64,000 nucleotides of DNA from Myxococcaceae bacterium (GCA_004297725.1 SCUS01000133.1:332455-396454); one strand, 5' to 3'; counted from the first letter of the stretch, positions 1 through 10,507 are shown. The notes: generated by a model not told the origin, from the sequence alone. Made by a program: numbers and translations.

Positions 1-1292
1 TGGAAGTCCGTGGAGATCTCCTCCTCGTCCTCGCCAGGCGCCGCGATCACGAGCGCCGTCTGCGGCCCGTGCACCAGCGGCCGCGGCGTGTCGCGCTCGG
101 GCCGGATGGGCGTGTCCGAGGCCACGCACTCGAAGGTGTTCCAGTACCGGGTGGCCACCGCCGAGCCGCCCGGCGGGATGGCCTCGGTCTCCGCGTCGAA
201 GGTGCGCAGCAGCGACTTCACGTGCTCGCTCTCGCGGATGTCGTCGGGGATGTCTCCCCAGGCCGCGACGTGGTGCTGCACCTTCAGGAGCACGTAGTTG
301 CGGTCGAGCTCGGCCCGCTGGTGACCGGTCATGGAGAGCCCGCGGCCGGGCCAGAAGCCCGTGACGGTGCTGCGCCCGTGGCCGACCTTGTTCTCGACCT
401 GCGTCTCCTCGTAGCGGACGCGAGAGCGCCGCTGGCCGTGGTGCGGACGGTACACGTGGGCGTCGTCGTCGTAGGCGCCGAGGGTGAAGCGCGCGGGGTA
501 GTCGTAGACCGGGCGCAGGCCGCCGTCGCCGGGGCTGCGGGGGCTCATGTCGAGCACCGCGCGGGGGTGCGTGAAATCGAAGTCGCGCAGCAGCACGCCG
601 GTGGTGCCCGTGCGGCGGTGCCAGTCGAACCAGAGCACGGTCTCCGAGCCCGCCGTCGAGGAGCCCGCCCCGTCGATGACGCTCACCGCGGCGCCGTCCA
701 TCGTCGGGACCGCCTCCCACGAGTGGCCGTCCTCCACGAGCTGCCAGGTCTCCGCGTCGCCGTCGTGCTTGAAGTAGTAGGAGACGCCCTCCTCCTCGAG
801 CAGCCGCTGCACGAAGTCGAGGTCGGTCTCGCGGTACTGCACGCAGTTCTCGCGGGGCGGGAGCTGATCGAGCGCGCCCTCGAAGGCCAGGGTGCCGTTG
901 CCCTGGTAGACCCCGGCGTCCTTCAGCACCTCCTGGATGATCGTGAGGACGTTGACGTCCTGCCAGATGCGAGAGTTGACCCGCTTCGAGAGCGTCCAGA
1001 GCGAGGGGACCACCACGATGCGCGCGAAGCGGTACATCCCGGTGGAGCCGAGGTCTTCGACCCGGCGCACGATGCCCTTCAACGGTCGGCTCACCGAGCC
1101 GCGCTGGATCTCCAGGCTGACGTTGCGCTCGAACAGCTCCTCGGCGTTGGCCCCGACGTTGCGGTTGGCCAGGACCAACGAGGCCTCGTAGAGGCGGGAC
1201 ATGCCCTCGTCGATGAAGACGTGCACGGGGCGCCAGCCTCCGCCAGGTCCCTCGAAAACAAGCTCCACCTCGGCGCGCGGCGCTTCGCTCAT
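1..1292 (-). CDS. vgrG: Type VI secretion system tip protein VgrG (3' end lies outside the window)
   Basis: Hand translation from ATG at 1292 (minus) gives an uninterrupted MSEAPRAEVELVFEGPGGGWRPVHVFIDEGMSRLYEASLVL...LKGIVRRVEDLG...RLLEEEGVSYYFKHDGDAETWQLVEDGH...VHGPQTALVIAAPGEDEEEISTDF, a VgrG/Gp27-Gp5-like pattern. Missing from the ORF track because no stop codon is reached inside the window. Confidence 0.88.
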   Translation of the reverse strand, partial: MSEAPRAEVELVFEGPGGGWRPVHVFIDEGMSRLYEASLVLANRNVGANAEELFERNVSLEIQRGSVSRPLKGIVRRVEDLGSTGMYRFARIVVVPSLWTLSKRVNSRIWQDVNVLTIIQEVLKDAGVYQGNGTLAFEGALDQLPPRENCVQYRETDLDFVQRLLEEEGVSYYFKHDGDAETWQLVEDGHSWEAVPTMDGAAVSVIDGAGSSTAGSETVLWFDWHRRTGTTGVLLRDFDFTHPRAVLDMSPRSPGDGGLRPVYDYPARFTLGAYDDDAHVYRPHHGQRRSRVRYEETQVENKVGHGRSTVTGFWPGRGLSMTGHQRAELDRNYVLLKVQHHVAAWGDIPDDIRESEHVKSLLRTFDAETEAIPPGGSAVATRYWNTFECVASDTPIRPERDTPRPLVHGPQTALVIAAPGEDEEEISTDF

Positions 1293-1443
1293 GCTCGAAC
1301 TCCGTTCAGGGGGGTCTATCGCTCAGCCGAAGCAGCGCGCTCGGTTCGCTGGACTCATCCAGCGGACACGCTCCGCGTCGGACGGGCGGACGATACACCA
1401 CGCCCCCACGGCCCACCAACAGGCCTCCTCCCGGTATCTGCTT

Positions 1444-2301
1444 TCAGTCGACCGCCAGCAGCGTCTTGAGCTCGCTCACGGGGAAGCGGTACTCGACGTG
1501 GCAGTAGTCGCACTCGATCTCAAGATCCTTGCCCTCGGCGATGAGCGACTCGAGCTCCGCCGGGGGCAGCGTGGAGAGCGTCGCCCGAAGCCGCTGCGAG
1601 TCGCACCGGCACTGGTATCGCACCGCCCCGGAGCCCACCACCGTGTAGGGCATCAGGTACAGCAGCTCGGCCAGCAGGGTCTGCGGCGTCGTCGCGTCGT
1701 CCTTCAAGAACGTCGACATCGGCGGGAAGTCCTCGAGCCGCGCCGTCATCACCGCGAGCTGCCCCTCCCCCAGCTCGGGCAGCAGCTGCACCAGGTAGCC
1801 CCCGGCAGCCACCACCTCGTCGCCGTCCATCACGGTGCACACCGCGATCGCCGAGGCCACCTGCTCGGACTCCTGGAGGTAGGCCATCAGCGACGCCGAC
1901 ACCCCGCCCGATCCGGTGATGCGCACCACGCCCTTGTGGGCGCTGCCCCGTGGGAGGGTGCGGGTCACCTGGAGCACCGCGCCGTCGCCCAGCACCAGCG
2001 TTCCCCCGCGGGTGCGCTGCACCAGCGCCCGGGCGCCTCCGTCGGGGTGCGAGTCCGCGATGAGCGCGTCGCGCCCCACCGCCGACTGCAGCACGCCCTG
2101 CACCCGCAGGTCGGGCGCCATCGTCTCGCGCACCATGATGGTGCCGGTCACCAGCTCGCCGAGCCAGCGGGCCTCGTCGCCCTTCACCCGCTGCGCGGCC
2201 ACGATCGCCTTCACCGTGTCCGTCGTCCGCAGCGCCACCACCCGGAACGACCCGTCGTCCGTGATCGCCCGCACCACCTCGTCCTGTCGCTCGTTCAGCA
2301 T
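1444..2301 (-). CDS. hslO: Hsp33 family redox-regulated molecular chaperone
   Basis: 285 aa; C-terminal CxC...CxxC zinc-thiol arrangement (QCRCDSQRL...IECDYCHVEYRF) and Hsp33-like N-terminal sequence. Confidence 0.9.
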   Translation of the reverse strand: MLNERQDEVVRAITDDGSFRVVALRTTDTVKAIVAAQRVKGDEARWLGELVTGTIMVRETMAPDLRVQGVLQSAVGRDALIADSHPDGGARALVQRTRGGTLVLGDGAVLQVTRTLPRGSAHKGVVRITGSGGVSASLMAYLQESEQVASAIAVCTVMDGDEVVAAGGYLVQLLPELGEGQLAVMTARLEDFPPMSTFLKDDATTPQTLLAELLYLMPYTVVGSGAVRYQCRCDSQRLRATLSTLPPAELESLIAEGKDLEIECDYCHVEYRFPVSELKTLLAVD

Positions 2302-2396
2302 CGTCGAATCTTCATAGCATCGCCCGGGACGGCGGCGTCAGCTCCGGGTGATAGGCTCCGCCGCCCTCGAACGACCGCCCACCAGGAGCGAACCCG

Positions 2397-3797
2397 ATGC
2401 GTCGACCCGATTCCATCGTTGGCCTCACCCTCCACCTCGCCCGCCAGCGCTTCGGCGCCGCCGCCGTACGGCGCTCGGCCCTCCTCGCGGGCGCCCTCGG
2501 GGTCGGCGCCGTCGCCCTCGCCGCGCTCCACCCCTGCGCCCCGACGCCTCCGCCGCCGGTAGCCCGCGCGCAGACCCGCGCCGTCGCGTGGTCGCTCGGT
2601 CACTGCGCCACCAGACGCGTCGCGTGCGTCACCGACGCCATGTGCGGCGCCGGCGATCGATGCGTCGACCCGCTGCGCCTGGGCGCTCGCATCCGCGAGG
2701 TCGCCCCCCGGGACGAGAGCGTCAACGTCTACCCTCACCTCGCGGTCGACGGCGACGGCTACGGCGTCGTGTGGACCGCCGTGAGCGAGGAGACCGCGGA
2801 CATCTGGTTCGCGCGCCTCGACGCCGAGGGCAGGCGCCGCGGCGCCCCGGTGCAGCTCACCCGCGGAGGAGCCTTGCGGCTGCGTCCTCGCCTCGCCCGC
2901 GGCCCGGCGGGCTGGGCCGTCGGCTGGCTCGACGTGAGCGAAGACGGCATCGCCAGCCAGGTGCTGCGCCTCGATCCCAGCGGCCGGCCGCAGGGCGCTC
3001 CGGTCTCGCTCGACGGCGACCTCGCGGTGCTCTCCACCGTCGTCGCCGCGGGGCCGCAATACGGGGTCGGGTATTTCTCCGCCAGCGCGTCCAGCCAGAT
3101 CAGCGTGCGCCTCGCGCGCTTCGGTCAGGATGGCGCGATCGCCGCGCCCGTCACCGTCGCCGCCAACCAGCTCGTGCTCGGCATGGTCGGCCTCGCCCCC
3201 CTCGGCGACGGCTTCTCCGTCGGCTGGAACCACTTCGTGCCCCGCGACGAGCGCGCCGAGACCTTCGTCGCCCGCGTCTCGGCCGGCGGCGCCGTCGCTC
3301 CCTCGGTGCGCCTCGACGCTCACGCGGGACGCAACGGCTCGATCGCCCTCGACGCCGTCGACGGCCAGGTGGGCGCCGTCTGGGAAGACCAGTTCGACGA
3401 CGCCGACGACACCTTCCGCAACGGCCTGGCCTTCGGCGGAGTCTCCAGCTCGGGCGCGGCGCTGCCCCGCAAGGCCGTGACCGACCGCCGCGCGTTGAAC
3501 GTCGAGCCCTCGCTGGTCGCCGCGGGAGCCCAGCACGGCCTGGTGTTCACCCGCCTCGACGACGAGACCCCGACGGTGCAGTTCGGCCGGCTCGACGCCT
3601 CCGGGGCCCTCGTCGGCTCGCTCACCCAGCTCAACGGCCGCGCCTCCCTCGGCGCCCTCGGCACCCTCGCCTGGAACGGCCGGGGCTACGCCGCCGCCTG
3701 GACCCAGCTCGACACCGACGGCATCACCCTGCGCTTCGCCCGCCTCGACGCCAACGGTCGCCGCGTCGGCGCGGAGGTGCCCATCAGCGCGCATTGA
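2397..3797 (+). CDS. Secreted hypothetical protein, probable beta-propeller-like repeats
   Basis: 466 aa; hydrophobic N-terminus, recurrent 'ARLDAxG' blade-like repeats about 50 aa apart; strong GC3 coding signature. Confidence 0.7.
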   Translation: MRRPDSIVGLTLHLARQRFGAAAVRRSALLAGALGVGAVALAALHPCAPTPPPPVARAQTRAVAWSLGHCATRRVACVTDAMCGAGDRCVDPLRLGARIREVAPRDESVNVYPHLAVDGDGYGVVWTAVSEETADIWFARLDAEGRRRGAPVQLTRGGALRLRPRLARGPAGWAVGWLDVSEDGIASQVLRLDPSGRPQGAPVSLDGDLAVLSTVVAAGPQYGVGYFSASASSQISVRLARFGQDGAIAAPVTVAANQLVLGMVGLAPLGDGFSVGWNHFVPRDERAETFVARVSAGGAVAPSVRLDAHAGRNGSIALDAVDGQVGAVWEDQFDDADDTFRNGLAFGGVSSSGAALPRKAVTDRRALNVEPSLVAAGAQHGLVFTRLDDETPTVQFGRLDASGALVGSLTQLNGRASLGALGTLAWNGRGYAAAWTQLDTDGITLRFARLDANGRRVGAEVPISAH

Positions 3798-3821
3798 CCC
3801 CGGTGGTTCACCCCCCGGGGT
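3797..3821. terminator. Candidate hairpin terminator after 2397..3797
   Basis: ACCCCGG (3797-3803) ... CCGGGGT (3815-3821) inverted repeat starting at the stop codon; no U-tract. Confidence 0.35.
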
Positions 3822-3935
3822 AAGCCGTAGTAGCGTCCGCCCCGCCTCTGTCTCCGCCGTCGGGCGCACGCCCGCCGGTCGGGACGCCCGCGCATCGCCC
3901 ACCCAACGTCCCCGTTGAAGGAGCTATTCCTCCCC

Positions 3936-6900
3936 ATGGCCCGTACTCCGGTACTTCGCACCCCCTGGCGCTCGCTCGCGGTGCTCTGCCTCACCGCCCT
4001 CTCGGCCGGTGGCATGGACTGCGCGCAGGAGCGCGACCCCATCAACCGAGTCCGCGAGAACGCGCTGCCGAAGTCGTTCTTCGTCGGCGCCAACTACACC
4101 GACCAGGCCGACGACCCGGAGTTCTACGCGAACAACTTCGTCGTCGACGGCACCGCCGACAACTCGATGATGCCCGTCGGCACCTACGACGACGTCGACC
4201 GCATCCGCTGGGAGGTCCAGGAGGACTTCCTGCTGGCGCGCAAGTCGTACGAGTACGTCGAGGGCAGCGAGGGCCGCGCCGCGGGCGCGCAGCGCACCCC
4301 GCACGGCGTCATCGTCGCGGCGTACCGCATCGAGAGCCACTTCGACCAGCGCCGCGCGTACAACCCGACCACCGGCGAGGAGATCAACGTCGTCGAGGAG
4401 AACGTCACCGACCGGCGGTGGCACCAGCGCGATTTCATCCGCGTCGACTGGTCGCGCAACCTCGTGAACAACCCCGACTGGTCGTGGGTCTGGTACGGCT
4501 CGGTCTTCGGCGAGATGTCCTTCTCCCCGGTGGCCTGGAACGAGACCAACCCCGCCTCGCCGGACGCCAACAACTTCTGCGAGATGACCGCCGGCATGGT
4601 GCGCGACACCACCACCGGCGCCTGCGTGGCCGCGACCAACCCGCGCAACCACCCCGGCGGCTACCTGGACATCACCTCGAAGTGGCTCGTCAACCCGGAG
4701 AACTCCAGCCTCTTCGAAGAGCCGATTCCCACCTGCCTCATCGCCAACTTCTTCGCCAACGGCCCGGTCTACTCCTGCGCCCAGCAGGAGACCGTCATCC
4801 GCACCTCCTTCCGCCGCGTGGAGGATCGCGACTTCGAGCCGCTGGAGCTCACCCGGCAGCCCTACGACCTCGTCGGCGGGCCGCGCGCCGAGCGCAACGG
4901 CTATGACCCCGGATACGGCCTCGTCGACCACAACTTCCACCGCTTCGCGATGATCCACAACCTCTGGCAGAGGTCGCACCTCTCGCCCGCGGTCGAGTGC
5001 AGCGTCAACGCCGACGCCGACAACGACGGCACCGCCGACGCCTGCGGCAGCTCCTCCAGCGCCGAGCGCGCGGGCTCGCAGTGCGACGTCATCATGCACC
5101 GCTGCACGATCCCGTACCGCCGCCGCGAGGTGCGCCCGATCGCCTACTACACCAACACCGACATGCCCCCGGAGATGCAGGACCACGTGGTGGTCCCCGG
5201 CGCCGAGGGCAACGACACGTACCGCTTCCCGACGCCCGCCGAGGTGGCCTCCAACCGCTTCGTCCGCGGCGCCTCGGAGGACATCATCGACTCCTGGAAC
5301 CGCGCGATCATGTCCGCGATCGCCAACTCCCGCGAGGTCGAGTGCCGCCGCACCGGCGGCGACCGCGCGGCCTGCCACGCGCAGTACTTCGACAACGCCG
5401 TCGAGCCCCAGGGCGACGCCGCCTGGCTCGCCGAGCGGCCGAAGAGCAGCAACGGCCCCGCGGTGGTCATCTGCCACAACCCCGTGCGCGCCGACGACTC
5501 CTCCGCCTGCCGCGAGCCCGGCTACGCCGCCCGCCTCGGCGACGTGCGCTTCAACCACATCACGTACATCCCGGGCCGCACCCGCGCGCCCTTCGGCGGC
5601 ATCGCCCACTGGGGCTTCGACCCGCTCACCGGCGAGGTCGTCTCCAACGGCGGCACCAACATCGGCCGCTCGGCCGAGTACGCCGCCGCCCAGCAGCGCG
5701 ACTTCATCCTCCTCGCCCTCGGCGAGCTCGACGTCACGGACTATGTGAACGGCGCCGCCTCGACGCGCTTCGCCAACGTGGTGCGCAACCCCGCGAGCCA
5801 GCAGCGCCGGCGCTTCAGCGACCAGGACATCGCCCAGCGCGTGCTCGCGGTCAACGGCACCAACGCCGCCCGCGACCTCGGGCTCCGCGCCCAGGCGCAG
5901 GCCTCCCCCGCCGCCGCGCTCGCGCAGCACGACCGCACCTTCCAGGACTCCGCCCCGGTTGGGCCCAGCGCCACCCGCACGGCGGCGCGCGTCGAGGCCA
6001 ACCAGGCCGCGCTGCGCAACACCACCCTCGAGGCCGACATGGTCGACGAGAGCTGGCTCGCCAACCTCGGCTTCGACCCCCGCTCGCAGCGCACCCAGTC
6101 GCTGCTCGACCAGGCCTCGCCGCTGCGCCGGATGGACCCGGAGGTCGCCGAGACCACCTGGCACTCGCTGCTGCAGCGCCTCGAGCACCGCGGGTTCTGC
6201 TTCCAGGACATGGGCGCCGCGCCGATGATCGGGAGCGTCGACCTGCAGGGCGTCGCGCGGTACTTCGCGCGCAAGTACGCCGCCGCCTCGCCCGCCGAGC
6301 GCTCCCGGCGCATCTACAACGACCTGCGCATCGAGGCCTACAAGGGCATCGCGCTGCACGAGATCGGCCACTCGCTCGGGCTCTACCACGTGCCCGTGTC
6401 GAGCTACGACTCGATGAACTACAACCCGCAGTACTGGCAGCTGCGCACGCGCAACGGCGCGGCCACGCAGACCTGCACGCCGGTGTGCACTGTGAACAAC
6501 TGCACCAACACCCGCAACGCCGACCAGAACCAGGACAACTGCATGGGTCCGCGGTACCTCGACCCGGCCTCGGACGAGGAGCTCGGCCTCGCGGAGGGCT
6601 CGGAGCCGCACGCGGGCATCGACTACTTCGGCAACACCTCCGTCATGGAGTACCAGTGGGAGCGCTTCGACGAGACCGTCGGCATCGGGTCGTATGACCA
6701 CTACGCGATGGGCATCCTCTACGGCCGCGTGCTCGAGACCATGGAGTCCGACCCCGCCCGCGGCGGCATGACCCCGGAGCGGCAGAACGACTACGGCCAG
6801 CGGCTCGTCACGCAGCTCTCGGACCTCGACCAGATCCGCTGGGACGACCCGGTGCTCGACGGCGGCGCGCAGGTGCTGCCGATCCACTACACCGAGCTCG

Positions 6901-8507
6901 CCCGGCAGATGGCGATCTTCGACCCGGCGCAGTGCCGCGACGCCACCCCCGAGGAGAAGGCCCGCTACGCCTGGCGCCTCGTCGACGGCAAGATCTGCCG
7001 CCTCCACCCGCGCGACCACGCGGCGATGGTCGACTTCGAGACCGGCCCCGTGTCCGCGGGCTCCACCCGCGACGCGCCCTCGTGGCGCACCCGGGCGAAC
7101 GCCAACACCGGCGGCAACCACCTGCGCTGGGGCTACCGCGTCGCCTGGGACATCGGCACGGGCTACCCCCACATCAACTACTTCGACCAGGGCGCGGACG
7201 TCTACGAGGTCACCCAGTCGAGCATCCGCAAGTACGAGCTGACCTACCCCTCGCTCTACTTCCGCCGCAACAACCGCGAGTTCTCGCAGTGGGGCATCCC
7301 CGCGTACCTCTCGCGCAACATCTTCCGACGCCTGCGCGGCTACCACTGGAGCGTGGCGCGCGACTCGGCCTACTACAGCTCGGCGTTCAGCCCGGCGACC
7401 TACCAGCAGGTCGCGCGCGACGACAACTGGATGCGCCCGCTCATCATGGCGGGCACGGACATCTTCGACTTCTTCGCGAAGGTCATCCTCCGCCCCGAGG
7501 CGGGCCTCTTCGAGCAGATGCCCGCGGCCGACGCGCTCCCCGGGCGGCGCCCGCTCTTCGACGCGGCCGAGGCGGGCAGCGACCTCACGCCCGACTTCGA
7601 GATCGGCCTCGTCGACGGCCGCTTCATCGGCGAGGAGTACGACAACCGCGTGGGCGGCTCGTGGGACTACCACTCGTACCTGATCCACGCGGGCTCGTAC
7701 CCGGAGAAGCCCATCGCGGCGATCATGCTGACCGACACGCGGCCGACCTTCTCGTCGATCTCGCGCGGGCTCTACCTCGACGGCCGGGAGTTCCAGGTGA
7801 ACTTCCGCACCGACATGCCGCAGGCCTTCGACCGCCTGCTCGGCGGCGTGCTCGCGGAGGACTGGGACACCGTCGCCATGCACGTCCCGACCGTCCCGGT
7901 CGGCGGCACCGCCGGGCTCCCGGCGCTCGAGCCCAGCGTGCTCCCGCTCTGGACCGTCGGGAGCCGCACCGCCCCCGCGGAGCCCCGCCGCCCCGCCGGC
8001 TCGCGGCTGCTCTTCCCCAACATCGGGTACCGCCAGCAGCTCCCGATGGTCGTGTGGTCGATGCTGTTCTCCTCGCTCAACAGCAACCTCGACACCATCC
8101 ACCGCATGCGCGTCTACACCGAGGGTGGCCCGGAGTCCGTGGACATCGCCGAGAGCGAGCGCACGCGCTTCCGCAACCCCGAGACGGGCATCACCTACGT
8201 CGCTCGGCGCTACGGCCCCGACTCGGTCGACGGCGAGGCCATCGACAGCGGCATCGCGTCGCGCATGATCGCCCACGCCAACGAGCTCCTGGTGGCCGCC
8301 TACCAGGTGCGCGTCGACGAGCGCGACCAGCCGGTCTACAACCCCGACGGCTCGGTCGACGCCGTGCTGCTCCGCGGCCAGCTCGTGCCGGCCAACGCCG
8401 ACAGCCAGCGCCACACCATCGCCGTGACGCGCTTCCGCAACTACGTCGGCCTGATCGACGCCACCCGCTACGCCTCGCGCCTCCTCGGGTACGGCACGCT
8501 CCGCTGA
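3936..8507 (+). CDS. Large secreted zinc-dependent metalloprotease (metzincin-like)
   Basis: HEIGHSLGLYH (HExxHxxGxxH) with downstream Met-turn candidate SVMEYQ; N-terminal hydrophobic signal; AAGGAG ribosome-binding site 12-13 nt upstream of ATG 3936 (the track's start at 3915 is a TTG upstream of this RBS). Confidence 0.8.
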   Translation: MARTPVLRTPWRSLAVLCLTALSAGGMDCAQERDPINRVRENALPKSFFVGANYTDQADDPEFYANNFVVDGTADNSMMPVGTYDDVDRIRWEVQEDFLLARKSYEYVEGSEGRAAGAQRTPHGVIVAAYRIESHFDQRRAYNPTTGEEINVVEENVTDRRWHQRDFIRVDWSRNLVNNPDWSWVWYGSVFGEMSFSPVAWNETNPASPDANNFCEMTAGMVRDTTTGACVAATNPRNHPGGYLDITSKWLVNPENSSLFEEPIPTCLIANFFANGPVYSCAQQETVIRTSFRRVEDRDFEPLELTRQPYDLVGGPRAERNGYDPGYGLVDHNFHRFAMIHNLWQRSHLSPAVECSVNADADNDGTADACGSSSSAERAGSQCDVIMHRCTIPYRRREVRPIAYYTNTDMPPEMQDHVVVPGAEGNDTYRFPTPAEVASNRFVRGASEDIIDSWNRAIMSAIANSREVECRRTGGDRAACHAQYFDNAVEPQGDAAWLAERPKSSNGPAVVICHNPVRADDSSACREPGYAARLGDVRFNHITYIPGRTRAPFGGIAHWGFDPLTGEVVSNGGTNIGRSAEYAAAQQRDFILLALGELDVTDYVNGAASTRFANVVRNPASQQRRRFSDQDIAQRVLAVNGTNAARDLGLRAQAQASPAAALAQHDRTFQDSAPVGPSATRTAARVEANQAALRNTTLEADMVDESWLANLGFDPRSQRTQSLLDQASPLRRMDPEVAETTWHSLLQRLEHRGFCFQDMGAAPMIGSVDLQGVARYFARKYAAASPAERSRRIYNDLRIEAYKGIALHEIGHSLGLYHVPVSSYDSMNYNPQYWQLRTRNGAATQTCTPVCTVNNCTNTRNADQNQDNCMGPRYLDPASDEELGLAEGSEPHAGIDYFGNTSVMEYQWERFDETVGIGSYDHYAMGILYGRVLETMESDPARGGMTPERQNDYGQRLVTQLSDLDQIRWDDPVLDGGAQVLPIHYTELARQMAIFDPAQCRDATPEEKARYAWRLVDGKICRLHPRDHAAMVDFETGPVSAGSTRDAPSWRTRANANTGGNHLRWGYRVAWDIGTGYPHINYFDQGADVYEVTQSSIRKYELTYPSLYFRRNNREFSQWGIPAYLSRNIFRRLRGYHWSVARDSAYYSSAFSPATYQQVARDDNWMRPLIMAGTDIFDFFAKVILRPEAGLFEQMPAADALPGRRPLFDAAEAGSDLTPDFEIGLVDGRFIGEEYDNRVGGSWDYHSYLIHAGSYPEKPIAAIMLTDTRPTFSSISRGLYLDGREFQVNFRTDMPQAFDRLLGGVLAEDWDTVAMHVPTVPVGGTAGLPALEPSVLPLWTVGSRTAPAEPRRPAGSRLLFPNIGYRQQLPMVVWSMLFSSLNSNLDTIHRMRVYTEGGPESVDIAESERTRFRNPETGITYVARRYGPDSVDGEAIDSGIASRMIAHANELLVAAYQVRVDERDQPVYNPDGSVDAVLLRGQLVPANADSQRHTIAVTRFRNYVGLIDATRYASRLLGYGTLR

Positions 8508-8551
8508 GCGCTGCTGCCTCCGACGCATCGCCGCGATAGAGTGTCGCGGCG

Positions 8552-9469
8552 ATGATCCCTCCTGGCGCACGCCGCCGCACCTCCCTGCTCCTCCTCGCCA
8601 CCGCCCTCGGGCTCGGTTGCATCTTCAGCGCCCGCCGGGCCGCCACCGACTCGGCCGACGGCGCGCCCCGCTGGATCGCCCTCCGCGACCGCGCTCCCTC
8701 GGACGGCGGCGTGCCGGACGCGCCCGCCCCCCGCAGCGCGGCCGGGCCTGCGGTGATCGACCGCGCGACGCTGCCCCGCTGCCCCGAAGGGTCGGTCTAC
8801 GTCCCGGGCGGACGCTTCTCCATGGGCAGCCCCGAGGGACAGGGCGCGCCCGACGAGCACCCGCAGCACACCGTGCTGCTGCGCGGGTACTGCCTCGACC
8901 GCACCGAGGTCACCGTCGACGCGTACACCCGCTGCGTGCGCGCGGGCGCCTGCACCCGCCCGGTGGCCACGCTGCCCGAGGGGGCGCAGCCGGTGTCGGG
9001 CGTCGACTGGCACCAGTCCGAGGGCTTCTGCCGCTACGTCGGCGGCAGGCTGCCCACCGAGGCCGAGTGGGAGTTCGCCGCGCGCGGCACCGACGGCCGC
9101 CGCTACCCCTGGGGCAACGACGACCCCGCCAGCTGCGAGCGCCTCGACTGGACCTTCGGCAACGAGAGCTGCGGCGGCGTCGGCCCGAGCGCCGTGGGCA
9201 CGCACCCGACCGGCGCGTCGCCCTTCGGCGTGCTCGACCTCTCGGGCAACGTCTGGGAGTGGACCGCGGACTGGTACGCCCGCTCCTACGACGCCGCGAT
9301 GCAGGAGAACCCCGCGGGGCCCGCCGAGGGCTCGGCGCGCGTCACCCGCGGCGGAGGCTTCAACAACGACCAGGTCGAGCGGCAGCGCGCCACCTTCCGC
9401 GAGGGGCAGCACCCCAACTTCCATGACTACGACCTGGGCGTGCGCTGCGCGTACGACCCGAGCTCGTAG
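8552..9469 (+). CDS. Formylglycine-generating enzyme/SUMF1-like (FGE-sulfatase domain) lipoprotein
   Basis: GGRFSMGSPEG, EVTVDAYTRCV, GNVWEWTADWY, RGGGFNNDQ motifs; lipobox LGLGC. Confidence 0.85.
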   Translation: MIPPGARRRTSLLLLATALGLGCIFSARRAATDSADGAPRWIALRDRAPSDGGVPDAPAPRSAAGPAVIDRATLPRCPEGSVYVPGGRFSMGSPEGQGAPDEHPQHTVLLRGYCLDRTEVTVDAYTRCVRAGACTRPVATLPEGAQPVSGVDWHQSEGFCRYVGGRLPTEAEWEFAARGTDGRRYPWGNDDPASCERLDWTFGNESCGGVGPSAVGTHPTGASPFGVLDLSGNVWEWTADWYARSYDAAMQENPAGPAEGSARVTRGGGFNNDQVERQRATFREGQHPNFHDYDLGVRCAYDPSS

Positions 9470-9481
9470 GCTGACGCCCCG

Positions 9482-10507
9482 ATGGTGCGCCCGGTCTCCA
9501 ACCCCCCGAACCCGTGGAGCAGCACCGCGGTCGAGTACTTCGAGGAGGTCCCGCCGGCGAAGCTGGAGATCTTCGAGGAGGAGGCGCGCTCCATCGTCTC
9601 GGGCAACGACAGCCCGGACATCCCCTTCCGCTGGAGCCTCAACCCCTACCGCGGCTGCATCCACGGCTGCGCCTACTGCTACGCGCGCACCTCGCACCAG
9701 TACCTCGGCTTCGGCGCGGGCACCGACTTCGACCGCAAGATCGTCGTGAAGACCAACGCCCCGGCGCTCTTGAAGGCCGCCTTCGACAAGAAGAGCTGGG
9801 ACGGCGGGACCATCACCTTCTCGGGCAACACCGACTGCTACCAGCCCATCGAGGCGAGCTACCAGCTCACCCGTCGCTGCCTCGAGCTCTGCCTGGAGTA
9901 CCGCAACCCTGTCGCGATCATCACCAAGAGCGCCCTGGTGCAGCGCGACGCGGCGCTGCTCGCCGAGCTCTCGAAGGTCACCATGGTGCGGGTGTTCGTG
10001 AGCCTCGCCTTCGCCGACGAGGCGCAGGCCCGCGCGGTGGAGCCCTGGGCCTCCTCGGTTGCGCGTCGGCTGGAGTCGCTGCGGGTGCTCACCGACGCGG
10101 GCGTCGCCTGCGGCGTGGCGGTGGCGCCGATCATCCCCGGGCTCAACGACGACCAGGCCGCGAGGGTGCTCTCCATGGCCCATGCGCACGGCGCGCGGCG
10201 GGCCTTCATGCAGATGGTGCGGCTGCCCGCGGAGGTGCTGCCGGTCTTCGAGGAGCGCATGGCGGAGGCCTTCCCCGACCGGGCGAGGCGCATCGACCAC
10301 GCCATCGTGGAGCTCCGCGGAGGGCGCAAGAACGACCCGCGTTTCGGCAGCCGGATGCGAGGCCACGGCCCTCGCTGGGAGGCCATCACCGGCCTGTTTG
10401 AGGCGCAGTGCCGACGCCTCGGGATGAACGAGAGCGAGGCGGGGGAGGACGAGGGAGAGAAGACCTTCCGGCGGCCGAGCCGGCAGGGGAGCCTCTTCGG
10501 CGACTGA
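9482..10507 (+). CDS. PA0069/SplB-like radical SAM protein
   Basis: NPYRGCIHGCAYCYARTSHQYLGFGAGTDFDRKIVVK with CxxxCxxC; TFSGNTDCYQPIE. Confidence 0.88.
   Translation: MVRPVSNPPNPWSSTAVEYFEEVPPAKLEIFEEEARSIVSGNDSPDIPFRWSLNPYRGCIHGCAYCYARTSHQYLGFGAGTDFDRKIVVKTNAPALLKAAFDKKSWDGGTITFSGNTDCYQPIEASYQLTRRCLELCLEYRNPVAIITKSALVQRDAALLAELSKVTMVRVFVSLAFADEAQARAVEPWASSVARRLESLRVLTDAGVACGVAVAPIIPGLNDDQAARVLSMAHAHGARRAFMQMVRLPAEVLPVFEERMAEAFPDRARRIDHAIVELRGGRKNDPRFGSRMRGHGPRWEAITGLFEAQCRRLGMNESEAGEDEGEKTFRRPSRQGSLFGD

Noticed and set aside
69-1469. 466-aa plus-strand ORF at the left edge
   Set aside because: Antisense to the VgrG reading frame, which has far better protein-family evidence.
3924-8570. 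1548-aa minus-strand ORF
   Set aside because: Antisense to the metzincin-like CDS; composition is V/A/R/G/D/H-rich as expected for an antisense frame of high-GC3 DNA, with no recognisable motifs.
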